Made by a program: the position numbers and the translations under genes
Shown: positions 14,726-22,006 of the stretch, in pieces
How the letters are laid out: each line of letters starts with the position of its first letter
How positions within the stretch are numbered: position 1 is the first letter of the stretch
From: Desulfobacterales bacterium
Lineage (GTDB): Bacteria; Desulfobacterota; Desulfobacteria; Desulfobacterales; UBA2174_A
Reading direction: 5' to 3'
Assembly (NCBI GenBank): GCA_025454075.1
Contig: JALOPD010000023.1
Span: forward strand, 1-23,573
DNA: 23,573 nucleotides
The notes under the pieces: generated by a model
What the model was told of the DNA's origin: nothing
Database searches by the model: none
What the model saw: only the letters and a program-made list of their open reading frames with translations

Positions 14726-16312
14726 CTACTTCTCCACGTTCCACATCACCGGGATCCCGGTGATGATCAGGCCCTTGAGATTGGCGCGGTATGCCATCGG
14801 CCAGAAGAACTGGCCGAAGTTCACGTAGGGAGACTGATCGTACGCGCGTTTTTGGATGTCCTCGGTCAGCTTCTTGCGCTTGGCCGGATCGTCTTCGCGC
14901 GCCCACGCCATCCGCAGCTCTTCCATCGTCGGGTCGCACGACCAGCCGGCCGGCGCCGCACCGCAGGTTCCCTGCAGGTACGCGTTGGTGACCGGCGAGA
15001 TCACGTCATAGCCGACCGAGTAGGTGTGGAAGATGTGCCAGCCGCCCTGGTCGATCGGCTCCTTCTTCGCGCGCCGGCCCAGCAGCGTGCTCCAGTCCAT
15101 CGCCTGCGCGTCGACGTTCACGCCGGCCTTGCGCAGGTTCTGCACCGTCACCAGCGCAGCGGCAGCCTGCACCGGCGGATCGCTCGGCGTCAGCACGACG
15201 ATCTTCTCGCCGTTGTAACCCGCCTCCTTCAAAAGCTGCTTGGCCTTCTCGATGTTCTGGCCGCCCTTGAACGGCTCGGCGCCGGCCGCTGTCTCGTTCA
15301 GGCTGCCGCACATGAAGTACGCGGGGCAGTACTTGACGCGGAACTTTTCGGGAAAGCCGGCCGCCGCCAGGTACTCTTCCTGGTTGATGAGGTGCTGCAA
15401 CGCCAGGCGCGCCTTCGGGTGGTTGAAAGGCGGCTGCAGGTGGTTCGGACGCAGCCAGCCCTGGTTGCCGAGCGAGTCGGCCGCGAGCTTGATATTAGGG
15501 TCCTTCTCCAGCGCCGGGATGAAGTCGGCCTGCGGCAGCTCGAAGATGTCGGCCTCGCCTTTGGTCAGCGCCGCGAGCGCCGTGTTCTGGTCGGGGATGT
15601 AGATCCACTCGACACGGTCGACCTTCACGACCTTGCCGCCGGCCAGCCCGTCGGCCGGTTCGTTGCGCGGCACGTAGTTCGGGTTCTTCACGTACACGAC
15701 CTTGTTGCCGGGCACCCACTCGTCCTTCTTGAAGATAAACGGGCCGGAGCCGGTGGCGTCCGTGATCTGCTGATTCGGGTCGGTCTTGGCGATGCGCTCG
15801 GGCATCATGAACGGCACGTTGGACGATGGCTTGCCCAGCGCGTCGATCACGAGGCCGAACGGGGCCTTCAGTGTCAGCGTGAAGGTGCGACCGTTGACCA
15901 CGTCAAGCGAGGCAAGCTCCCGCATCACCAGCGTGCCGGACACGTCCTTCGCCCCCCAGCGCTTGATCGACGCCACGCAGTCGGCCGCCGTGACCGGCGC
16001 GCCGTCGTGCCACTTCAGGCCCTGGCGCAGCGTGAACGTGTACGTCTTCTTGTCGGGCGAAAGCGTGTATGTGTCGATCATCTGCGGCTTGACCTGGCCC
16101 TTGGAGTCGACCGAGAACAGCGTGTCGTAGACCATGTAGCCGTGGTTGCGGCTGATGTACGAGGCGTTCTGGATCGGGTCGATGATTTTCAGGTCGCCGC
16201 CCGGAATCATCCTGATGACCTTGCCCTGCGCGAACGCAGATCCGCCGCCAAACGTTGCGGCCACCGCAACCATCGCCGACAGCGTCGCCTTTACAAACGT
16301 CGCTCGTTTCAT
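14726..16312 (-). CDS. ABC importer periplasmic substrate-binding protein, family 5
   Basis: A 528-residue exported protein. A Sec signal peptide (basic MKRATFVKAT, hydrophobic core, cleavage near AFA-QG at 28-29) precedes a family 5 solute-binding domain (SBP_bac_5). The early conserved stretch GYMVYDTLFSVDSKGQVKP, then LRQGLKWHDGAPVTAADCV, and ATGSGPFIFKKDEWVPGN further on are characteristic. These proteins capture peptides, but also opines, glutathione, nickel chelates or other small compounds, so the ligand is open. It is the first gene of the transporter operon, with a GAGGAGA ribosome-binding site and a plausible promoter upstream. High expression relative to the permeases would be expected. 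Confidence 0.92.
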   Translation of the reverse strand: MKRATFVKATLSAMVAVAATFGGGSAFAQGKVIRMIPGGDLKIIDPIQNASYISRNHGYMVYDTLFSVDSKGQVKPQMIDTYTLSPDKKTYTFTLRQGLKWHDGAPVTAADCVASIKRWGAKDVSGTLVMRELASLDVVNGRTFTLTLKAPFGLVIDALGKPSSNVPFMMPERIAKTDPNQQITDATGSGPFIFKKDEWVPGNKVVYVKNPNYVPRNEPADGLAGGKVVKVDRVEWIYIPDQNTALAALTKGEADIFELPQADFIPALEKDPNIKLAADSLGNQGWLRPNHLQPPFNHPKARLALQHLINQEEYLAAAGFPEKFRVKYCPAYFMCGSLNETAAGAEPFKGGQNIEKAKQLLKEAGYNGEKIVVLTPSDPPVQAAAALVTVQNLRKAGVNVDAQAMDWSTLLGRRAKKEPIDQGGWHIFHTYSVGYDVISPVTNAYLQGTCGAAPAGWSCDPTMEELRMAWAREDDPAKRKKLTEDIQKRAYDQSPYVNFGQFFWPMAYRANLKGLIITGIPVMWNVEK

Positions 16313-16375
16313 TGCCTATCTCCTCATCAAGAAGTTTGCATGCTGCTTGACTTGCCGGAGTTCCATCCGACGTTT

Positions 16376-16404
16376 CGCCTAGCACGTGCCGTCGGTTCTG
16401 TCAA
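16376..16404 (-). promoter_or_regulatory. Candidate sigma-70-type promoter of the ABC importer operon
   Basis: On the minus strand, a perfect -35 TTGACA (16404-16399) is followed after exactly 17 bases by TAGGCG (16381-16376), with the extended TG motif in TGCTAGGCG. The predicted start site is about 55 bases before the binding-protein ATG at 16312. The -10 is poor, but the -35, spacing and position are right. Confidence 0.5.
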
Positions 16405-16527
16405 GGCCATTTGTGTGCCGATATCATTGTGAATAATGACAGGCACCATCACGCTGTGACACCTTGGCGGTCGGAGCGAACCCCCTCTTTTTTCAGTATG
16501 TTTCCCCTCTTATGGCGCTGCTCGCAG

Positions 16528-16545
16528 AAGGCGGACGGCCGCCTT
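16528..16545. other. Hairpin in the divergent intergenic region
   Basis: A perfect 7-base inverted repeat, AAGGCGG and CCGCCTT with loop ACGG, lies in the 279-base region between the divergent ABC operon and the deacetylase gene, about 47 bases before the deacetylase start. It could be an operator or an RNA stem. No clear -35/-10 pair for the plus-strand gene was found; TATAAA at 16581-16586 is only 6 bases from the chosen ATG. Confidence 0.35.
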
Positions 16546-16591
16546 CAATAAAGGCTAATCCCCAGGGCCCATACGGTCGATATAAACAATC

Positions 16592-17395
16592 ATGAGATCG
16601 TTATTGATGGTTTGTCTATCCTGCCTGTTCCTCTGGGTGCCCGGTTCCGGAACGCACGCGGACCCGGGCGTGCCGATCCTGCTCTACCACCGCTTCGGCC
16701 CCACGGTCGCCGACAGCATGACCGTGACCACCCCGGTCTTTGAATCCCACCTGAAATATCTGCACGAAAACGGCTACCAGGTCGTCCCGCTCAGGGACCT
16801 GATGGGGATGTACTTCGGCGATGGAATCCCGGCCGATTCACGCTACGTCGTCCTCGTCGCCGACGACGCGCACATCTCGGTCTACACGACCGCCTGGCCG
16901 CTGCTCAAAAAGTACAACGCCCACATGACGCTGTTCGTCTACCCGTCGGCCGTATCCAACGCCTCCTACGCCATGACCTGGAACCAGCTGCGGGAGCTGA
17001 AAGGGACCGGGCTCTTCGATTTCCAGTCCCACACCTACTGGCACCCCAATTTCAAAAAGGAACGGGAGCGTCTGGCCCCGGTCGAGTTCGAGAAACTCGT
17101 CCACATGCAGTTCACCAAGTCCAGGGAGAGGCTGGAAAAAGAGCTGGGCGTGAAGGTCGACCTGCTGGCCTGGCCCTTCGGCATTTTCGACCCCTGGCTC
17201 ATGGCCAAGGCCGCCGAGGCCGGGTACACCGCCGCCTTCACCATCGAGCGGCATGCGGTGACGCGGGAGGACCGGCCCCTGGCGCTGCCCCGCTACCTGC
17301 TGACCGACACGGACCGCGGCAAAGCCTTTGAAGCCTTATTGAACGCATCGCATTTCGTCGCCAAGAGGGAGAGCAAGAATGGGAAAAGCAATTAG
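16592..17395 (+). CDS. Exported polysaccharide deacetylase (NodB/CE4 type)
   Basis: A 267-residue protein with an N-terminal signal peptide (MRSLLMVCLSCLFLWVPGSG, cleavage near HAD at 22-24) and a polysaccharide deacetylase fold. PILLYHRFG (28-36) opens the domain. Metal-binding positions are Asp91-Asp92 and His147/His151 in SHTYWHPN, and LLAWPFGIFDPW matches the later catalytic motif. The usual first motif TFDDG is changed to VADDAH, so the Gly is missing although the Asp pair is kept. Such enzymes remove N- or O-acetyl groups from peptidoglycan, chitin-like or exopolysaccharide chains in the periplasm. It overlaps the next gene by 17 bases, so the two are one translational unit. Substrate unknown. 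Confidence 0.87.
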   Translation: MRSLLMVCLSCLFLWVPGSGTHADPGVPILLYHRFGPTVADSMTVTTPVFESHLKYLHENGYQVVPLRDLMGMYFGDGIPADSRYVVLVADDAHISVYTTAWPLLKKYNAHMTLFVYPSAVSNASYAMTWNQLRELKGTGLFDFQSHTYWHPNFKKERERLAPVEFEKLVHMQFTKSRERLEKELGVKVDLLAWPFGIFDPWLMAKAAEAGYTAAFTIERHAVTREDRPLALPRYLLTDTDRGKAFEALLNASHFVAKRESKNGKSN

Positions 17396-18689
17396 GAGTC
17401 TGGTTTGGGTTGCGGTTTTGGCATTGGTTTTTCCCGGGGCCGGCTGGGGGGAGGGCCTTTCGGGCGTGAAAGTGGTCGACCAGAGCACCGGGCAGGCCGT
17501 CGCGGGCGCCACAGTCGTGCTGGACGGCAGTATCCTCGCGGCGGACGAAGAGGGGCTTTTTCCCATCACAAAAGGCGGCGGCAGGCTGCGTGTGAAAGCC
17601 CCCGGTTACCATCGGGTCGAGCAGGCCCTGGCCGATCCATTGCCGGAAGGGATCATCGAAGTCCAGCTGGCGTCGTTGACGCCCAAGGCGCTTTACCTGT
17701 CCTTCTACGGGGTCGGTTCGAAAGCCCTCCGGGACCCCGCCTTGAAACTGATCAACGAAACCGAGCTGAACGCCCTGGTCGTCGACGTGAAAGGCGACCG
17801 GGGCATGATCCCTTACCGCAGCAGCGTAGCGCTGGCGGCCGAGGTGGGCGGCCAACGCATCATCACCGTGCGCGACATCGACGGCCTTCTCGCATCTTTC
17901 AAGGAAAAAGGCATCTACACCATCGCACGCATCGTGGTTTTCAAGGACGATCTTCTGGCGACCGCCCGGCCGGAGCTGGCGGTGAAGACCCCGGCGGGTG
18001 GGCCCTGGCGCGACCGCGAGCATCTGGCCTGGGTCGACCCCTTCCGCAAGGAGGTCTGGAACTACAACATCCAGATCGCCGAAGAGGCGGCGAAGCTCGG
18101 CTTCGACGAGATCCAGTTCGACTACGTGCGGTTCCCGGATTCGCACTCGCCGCGCTTTTCCCAGCCGAGCACGGAAGAGGCCCGGGTAAAGGCCATCGCG
18201 GGGTTTCTGCATGAGGCCAAGGCCCGGCTGGCGCCTTACAACGTGTTCCTGGCGGCCGACATCTTCGGCTATGTCTGCTGGAACCTGAACGACACCGACA
18301 TCGGCCAGAAGCTCGAGCCCATCGCCTCGGCGGTGGACTACCTTTGCCCCATGCTCTACCCGTCCGGCTTCCAGTTCGGGATTCCCGGCTTTCGCAACCC
18401 CGTGCAGAACCCGCATGAGATCGTCTACCTGTCGCTCAAGAAAGCGCAGGAGCGCGCGAAAATCTCCCCGCTGCGTTTCCGGCCCTGGCTGCAGGCGTTC
18501 AAGGACTACGCCTTCGACCGCCGGCAGTTCAACGGCAAGGAGCTGCGGGACCAGATCGGCGCCAGCGAGAAGTTCGGCTCCCAGGGCTGGATGCTCTGGA
18601 ACCCGGTCAACCAGTACACGGCCACGGCCGAGTCCCTCAAGAAAGAGATCAAGACGGCCGGCATCGGCGCGGTTGCCTCGAACCCCTGA
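17379..18689 (+). CDS. Putative glycoside hydrolase, DUF4015 type, with N-terminal regulatory-like domain
   Basis: A 436-residue exported protein. After a signal peptide (to about residue 24, GAGWG) comes a carboxypeptidase-regulatory-like beta domain (about 27-95: GVKVVDQSTGQAVAGATVVL). The main TIM-barrel-like domain, about 103-425, resembles the putative glycoside hydrolase family DUF4015. Conserved barrel stretches are ALVVDVKGDRGMIPY (132-146), GFDEIQFDYVRFPD (241-254), with acidic residues typical of a catalytic pocket, and VDYLCPMLYPS. The ribosome-binding site GAGGGAG lies inside the preceding deacetylase gene, which overlaps by 17 bases. Co-production with a deacetylase suggests that both act on the same polysaccharide: one deacetylating, one cleaving. 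The activity of the family is not well established. Confidence 0.83.
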   Translation: MGKAIRSLVWVAVLALVFPGAGWGEGLSGVKVVDQSTGQAVAGATVVLDGSILAADEEGLFPITKGGGRLRVKAPGYHRVEQALADPLPEGIIEVQLASLTPKALYLSFYGVGSKALRDPALKLINETELNALVVDVKGDRGMIPYRSSVALAAEVGGQRIITVRDIDGLLASFKEKGIYTIARIVVFKDDLLATARPELAVKTPAGGPWRDREHLAWVDPFRKEVWNYNIQIAEEAAKLGFDEIQFDYVRFPDSHSPRFSQPSTEEARVKAIAGFLHEAKARLAPYNVFLAADIFGYVCWNLNDTDIGQKLEPIASAVDYLCPMLYPSGFQFGIPGFRNPVQNPHEIVYLSLKKAQERAKISPLRFRPWLQAFKDYAFDRRQFNGKELRDQIGASEKFGSQGWMLWNPVNQYTATAESLKKEIKTAGIGAVASNP

Positions 18690-18731
18690 CACCGGTAAAA
18701 TATCTTCGTCAATCCGAAAACGGCAATTTTT

Positions 18732-18783
18732 AAATTCCCCCAACCCCCTTCGGCAAAGGGGGCGAGGGGGGATTTCGTTCCAC
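18732..18783 (+). repeat. Palindromic C-run/G-run intergenic repeat, copy 2
   Basis: A 52-base element running AAATTCCCCC, inner stem CCCCCTT...AAAGGGGG, then GGGGGGATTT and the tail GTTCCAC (18777-18783). Compared with the reverse complement of copy 1 at 9098-9148, it differs at only a handful of positions and shares the tail outside the palindrome, so this is a true repeat family and not chance base composition. It fills most of the 99-base gap between the glycoside hydrolase gene and the amidase-NamZ gene and ends 5 bases before that gene's first ATG. Confidence 0.8.
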
Positions 18784-18788
18784 ATAGG

Positions 18789-21110
18789 ATGGCGCCGCGT
18801 GCCATGACCAGCTTCCGACTTCATCTTCTGCTTGTGGCCGTGGCGGCCGTCATAGTGTCGGCTGCGGCGGCCGCCGCCGCCCTCCTGCCCGAGCCTCTCG
18901 CCGCCATCCCGCCGGCCGTCGAGGAGGCCATCCGCGCGGGCGAAACGCCCGGTGCGGTCATTGTGATCGGCCACCAGGATCAAGTGGTTCTGCGCCAGGC
19001 CTTCGGCCATCGCAGCCTGGCCCCGCCGCAGCCCATGACGCCGGATGCCGTCTTCGACGTCGCCTCGCTCACCAAGGTCGTCGCCACCACCCCCGCCGTT
19101 CTCCAGTTGGTCGAGAAAGGCCGGTTGCAGCTCGATGCACCGGCGGCCCGGTACTGGCCGGCGTTCAAGGGCCACGGCAAGGAGCGCATCACCCTCCGCC
19201 AGCTGCTCACCCACTACTCCGGGTTGAGGCCCGGCATGCCCCCCCAACCGGCATGGTCGGGGTACAACGCCGCCCTGAAACAGATCGCCGGGGACACCCC
19301 AACGCAGCCGGCGGAATCCCGTTTCATCTACAGCGACCTCAATTTCACCATCCTGGGCGAACTGGTCCGGCGCGTCTCCGGCGATCCCCTGGAGGCCTAC
19401 TGCCGCCGGTACATCTTTGAGCCCCTGGGGATGAAAGATACCGGGTTCAAACCGCCGCGCTCTCTTAACGGCCGCCTGGCGCCCACCATGGAGGGCAGCT
19501 TCGGCGTGGTGCACGACCCGGATACCCGGCGCATGGGCGGCGTCTCCGGCGCGGCCGGACTCTTCTCCACCGCCGACGATCTGGCATGTTTCGCCCAAAC
19601 CCTCCTGGACCAGGGTCGCCGTGCGGAAAGGCAGCTCCTCAGCCCCGCGGCCGTCAAGGAGATGGCGCAGCCCCAATCACCGGACGGCAGACTGCCCGCC
19701 AGAGGCCTGGGCTGGGCCATCCATTCCCCTTCCGGTAACTGGAGCGAAATGCTCCCCGCCGGCACTTTCGGCCACAAGGGGTTCACCGGAACGCTGCTCT
19801 GGGTCGATCCGGAAACCCGGACCTACCTCATCGTCCTGAGCAACCGCGTCTACCCCGACGGCGAGGCCCGGGAGGAAACCCTGCGGGACAAGGTGTTTTC
19901 ACTGGCGGTGCAGGCTACCGGCCGGCCCGCACCCGCATCCCCCGCGGACGCGCTTTCACAACGCCCCGCCGGCGTGTCGACGGGCAGGGTTCTGACCGGC
20001 GTGGATGTCCTGGCCGCCCGGAAGTTCGCCGCCCTTGCGGACAAGCGGGTGGGTCTGATCACCAACCACACGGGCCTGGACGCCGTCGGGAGGCGGACGA
20101 TCGATTTGCTGGCCAGGGCGCCCGGGGTGAAGCTGCGGGCGGTCTTCAGCCCCGAGCACGGCCTGTCGGGCAAGGCGGATTGGAAGGTGGCTTCGGGCCG
20201 GGATGCATCGACGAACCTGCCGGTGTACAGCCTTTACGGTGAAACCCGGCGGCCGAAACCCGAGATGCTGCAGGGCCTGGATGCGATGGTTTTCGACGTG
20301 CAGGATGCGGGCGCCCGTTTCTACACCTACATGAGCACCATGGCCTACGCCATGGAGGCGGCGGCCCAAAAGGGGATCGAGTTCGTCGTGCTGGACCGCC
20401 CCAACCCCATCAGCGCCTCCCGCGTGGAAGGCCCGGTGATGGACTCGGATCTCAGGAGCTTCACCGGTTATTTCCCGCTTCCGGTCCGCCACGGCATGAC
20501 CCTCGGCGAGCTGGCGCGGATGTTCAACGGCGAAAACCGGATGGGAGTCCGGTTGAAGGTGATACCGATGCAGGGCTACCGCCGGGACATGTGGTTCGAC
20601 GAGACCGGCCTTGCCTGGGTCAACCCCTCTCCGAACCTGCGCTCTCTCGACCAGGCCGTCCTCTACCCCGGGGTGGCTCTCAGCGAAGCCTCCAACGTCA
20701 GCGTCGGCCGGGGCACGGACACGCCGTTCGAGCTGCTCGGCGCGCCGTGGGTCAGGGCCGACGAACTGGTGCAGCACCTGCGAGGCCGACGGATCCCCGG
20801 CGTGGAATTCGAGCCCGCCGCCTTCACGCCCGATTCGAGCGTTTTCGCGGGGCAGCCGTGCCACGGCATCCGCATGGTTCTCAAAGATCGCGGGAGCTTG
20901 AATGCGGTCGGACTCGGGGTTGAGATCCTCTGCGCCCTCCACCGCCTCTACCCCGGGGTGTTCCAGCTCGAGCCGGCGCTGCACATGGTCGGCTCACGCG
21001 CGGTGGTCCGGGCGATCGCGGACGGGCTGGAACCCGAATCGATCGTCGCCTCCTGGCAGCCGCAGCTCGATGAATTCAGACGGCGCAGCGGGCAGTATCT
21101 TCTTTACTAA
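18789..21110 (+). CDS. namZ: Serine-hydrolase amidase (AmiE-like) fused to NamZ/DUF1343 exo-muramidase
   Basis: A 773-residue two-domain exported protein. The N-terminus has a hydrophobic signal segment (about 8-32). The first domain, about 40-380, is a class C beta-lactamase/penicillin-binding type serine hydrolase with SLTK (93-96), Tyr181-Ser (YSDLN) and HKG (329-331). The second, about 398-773, is a DUF1343/NamZ domain with SPEHGLSG (454-461), DVQDAGARFYTYMSTM and LDRPNPI. In Bacillus subtilis, NamZ (YbbC) removes terminal MurNAc from peptidoglycan fragments and AmiE (YbbE), a beta-lactamase-fold amidase, strips the peptide from MurNAc; they are separate genes of one recycling operon. By analogy this chain would carry out both steps outside the cytoplasm. 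The start may instead be the ATG at 18804. A lactamase or esterase role for the first domain is possible but less likely. Confidence 0.88.
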   Translation: MAPRAMTSFRLHLLLVAVAAVIVSAAAAAAALLPEPLAAIPPAVEEAIRAGETPGAVIVIGHQDQVVLRQAFGHRSLAPPQPMTPDAVFDVASLTKVVATTPAVLQLVEKGRLQLDAPAARYWPAFKGHGKERITLRQLLTHYSGLRPGMPPQPAWSGYNAALKQIAGDTPTQPAESRFIYSDLNFTILGELVRRVSGDPLEAYCRRYIFEPLGMKDTGFKPPRSLNGRLAPTMEGSFGVVHDPDTRRMGGVSGAAGLFSTADDLACFAQTLLDQGRRAERQLLSPAAVKEMAQPQSPDGRLPARGLGWAIHSPSGNWSEMLPAGTFGHKGFTGTLLWVDPETRTYLIVLSNRVYPDGEAREETLRDKVFSLAVQATGRPAPASPADALSQRPAGVSTGRVLTGVDVLAARKFAALADKRVGLITNHTGLDAVGRRTIDLLARAPGVKLRAVFSPEHGLSGKADWKVASGRDASTNLPVYSLYGETRRPKPEMLQGLDAMVFDVQDAGARFYTYMSTMAYAMEAAAQKGIEFVVLDRPNPISASRVEGPVMDSDLRSFTGYFPLPVRHGMTLGELARMFNGENRMGVRLKVIPMQGYRRDMWFDETGLAWVNPSPNLRSLDQAVLYPGVALSEASNVSVGRGTDTPFELLGAPWVRADELVQHLRGRRIPGVEFEPAAFTPDSSVFAGQPCHGIRMVLKDRGSLNAVGLGVEILCALHRLYPGVFQLEPALHMVGSRAVVRAIADGLEPESIVASWQPQLDEFRRRSGQYLLY

Positions 21111-21151
21111 TCTGAGGCCCTCCTGAGATCAGGATTGATCACACTCCGCCG

Positions 21152-21188
21152 TTGACAAATTCATGAAATTGGTATAATAATTCATGAA
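21152..21188 (+). promoter_or_regulatory. Toxin-antitoxin promoter with paired palindromic operator
   Basis: A perfect TTGACA (21152-21157) and a perfect TATAAT (21173-21178) are 15 bases apart. The 8-base palindrome TTCATGAA occurs twice, at 21160-21167 inside the spacer and at 21181-21188 just after the -10. The copies are 21 bases apart, two turns of the helix, on the same DNA face. This is the layout expected for autorepression by a dimeric ribbon-helix-helix antitoxin, and the antitoxin start is only 25 bases downstream. Confidence 0.7.
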
Positions 21189-21212
21189 CCCTGCATGATG
21201 GAGGTTCTGGCA

Positions 21213-21485
21213 ATGGCCAATTTGCAAATCAAGGGCATCGATGACGAACTCTACCGCGACATCAAAAAGTTGGCGGCGGCGGAGAACCGGTCTGTGAGCC
21301 AGCAGATTCTTTTTTTGGTTAAAAGCTACCTGGCGAAGAAGCCGCGCTGCGATGCCGCCAAATCCCCGGCCGAGGTGTTGATCGCGCTTCACGGATCCTG
21401 GCTGGACAAGCGCAGCGGGGATCAAATCGTCGACCAGATCAAGAAGGCTCGAAAAAACTCGAGAAATCTCGCGGAAGGTTTCTGA
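21213..21485 (+). CDS. Ribbon-helix-helix antitoxin (FitA/VapB-like)
   Basis: A 90-residue protein. The N-terminal MANLQIKGIDDELYRDIKKL followed by AAAENRSVSQQILFLVKSYL is a ribbon-helix-helix DNA-binding fold of the Arc/FitA kind. The C-terminal ~45 residues are charged and would be the toxin-binding tail. An in-frame ATG exists at 21195, but the ATG at 21213 has a GGAGG ribosome-binding site 8 bases upstream and gives the usual compact N-terminus. The toxin gene starts 31 bases after its stop. It should neutralise the PIN toxin and, with it, repress the promoter at 21152-21188. Confidence 0.85.
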   Translation: MANLQIKGIDDELYRDIKKLAAAENRSVSQQILFLVKSYLAKKPRCDAAKSPAEVLIALHGSWLDKRSGDQIVDQIKKARKNSRNLAEGF

Positions 21486-21516
21486 CCCGCATGTTTGATG
21501 GAAAGGCGAGACGCCG

Positions 21517-21921
21517 ATGTGCCTTCTGGACACCGACATCGTCATTTACAGTCTCAAGGGACATCCGGCAGTAAAGAAGAACCTGGAGCGCAACCTCCAT
21601 GCCGCGCTGAAGATCAGCGTCGTCACCCTGATGGAACTTTACTATGGCGCTTACAAATCGCAAAAAGTGACAAGCAACTTGGGCAAGATCAAGAGCATCG
21701 AGGATGCCGTCGAAATCATCCCCATTGGCCGGGAATCCGCTGAAGTCTTTGCGATGTTGAAAGCCGGCCTCGAAAAATCAGGCACTCCGCTGGATGATTT
21801 TGACCTGATCCTCGCCGCGTGCGCTCTGGCGAATGATTTCGTCTTGGTTACCAACAACATGAAGCATTTTGAACGCATCGAAGGCCTCCGCCTGTCAAAC
21901 TGGGCTCAGGAGTCGCCCTGA
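21517..21921 (+). CDS. vapC: PIN-domain toxin ribonuclease (VapC/FitB-like)
   Basis: A 134-residue PIN-domain protein. The acidic catalytic residues are in place: Asp5 (LLDTD), Glu40 (TLMELYYGA) and Asp94/Asp96 (PLDDFDLILAA), followed by the VTNN motif (111-114) and the usual C-terminus HFERIEGLRLSNW. PIN toxins are magnesium-dependent ribonucleases that cut tRNA, rRNA or mRNA when freed from their antitoxin. It lies 31 bases after the antitoxin gene, with a weak GAAAGG ribosome-binding site, and is presumably on the same transcript. All active-site residues are intact, so it should be functional. Confidence 0.9.
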   Translation: MCLLDTDIVIYSLKGHPAVKKNLERNLHAALKISVVTLMELYYGAYKSQKVTSNLGKIKSIEDAVEIIPIGRESAEVFAMLKAGLEKSGTPLDDFDLILAACALANDFVLVTNNMKHFERIEGLRLSNWAQESP

Positions 21922-22006
21922 CCGACACGTTGAATCTCATCAAGACGACAGTAACGGATAAGACGGAATACATTGAATAGCGCTACGCTGAATGGACCAC
22001 CTATAA

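Noticed and set aside
9107..18775. CRISPR-like repeat from the two palindromic elements
   Set aside because: Only two copies 9.6 kb apart and in opposite orientation, with no spacer array or cas gene.
17238..19676. Very long minus-strand open frame (812 codons)
   Set aside because: It is antisense to the deacetylase, glycoside hydrolase and amidase-NamZ genes, all with clear motifs; its translation is Arg/Gly/His-rich low-complexity text typical of a GC-rich shadow.
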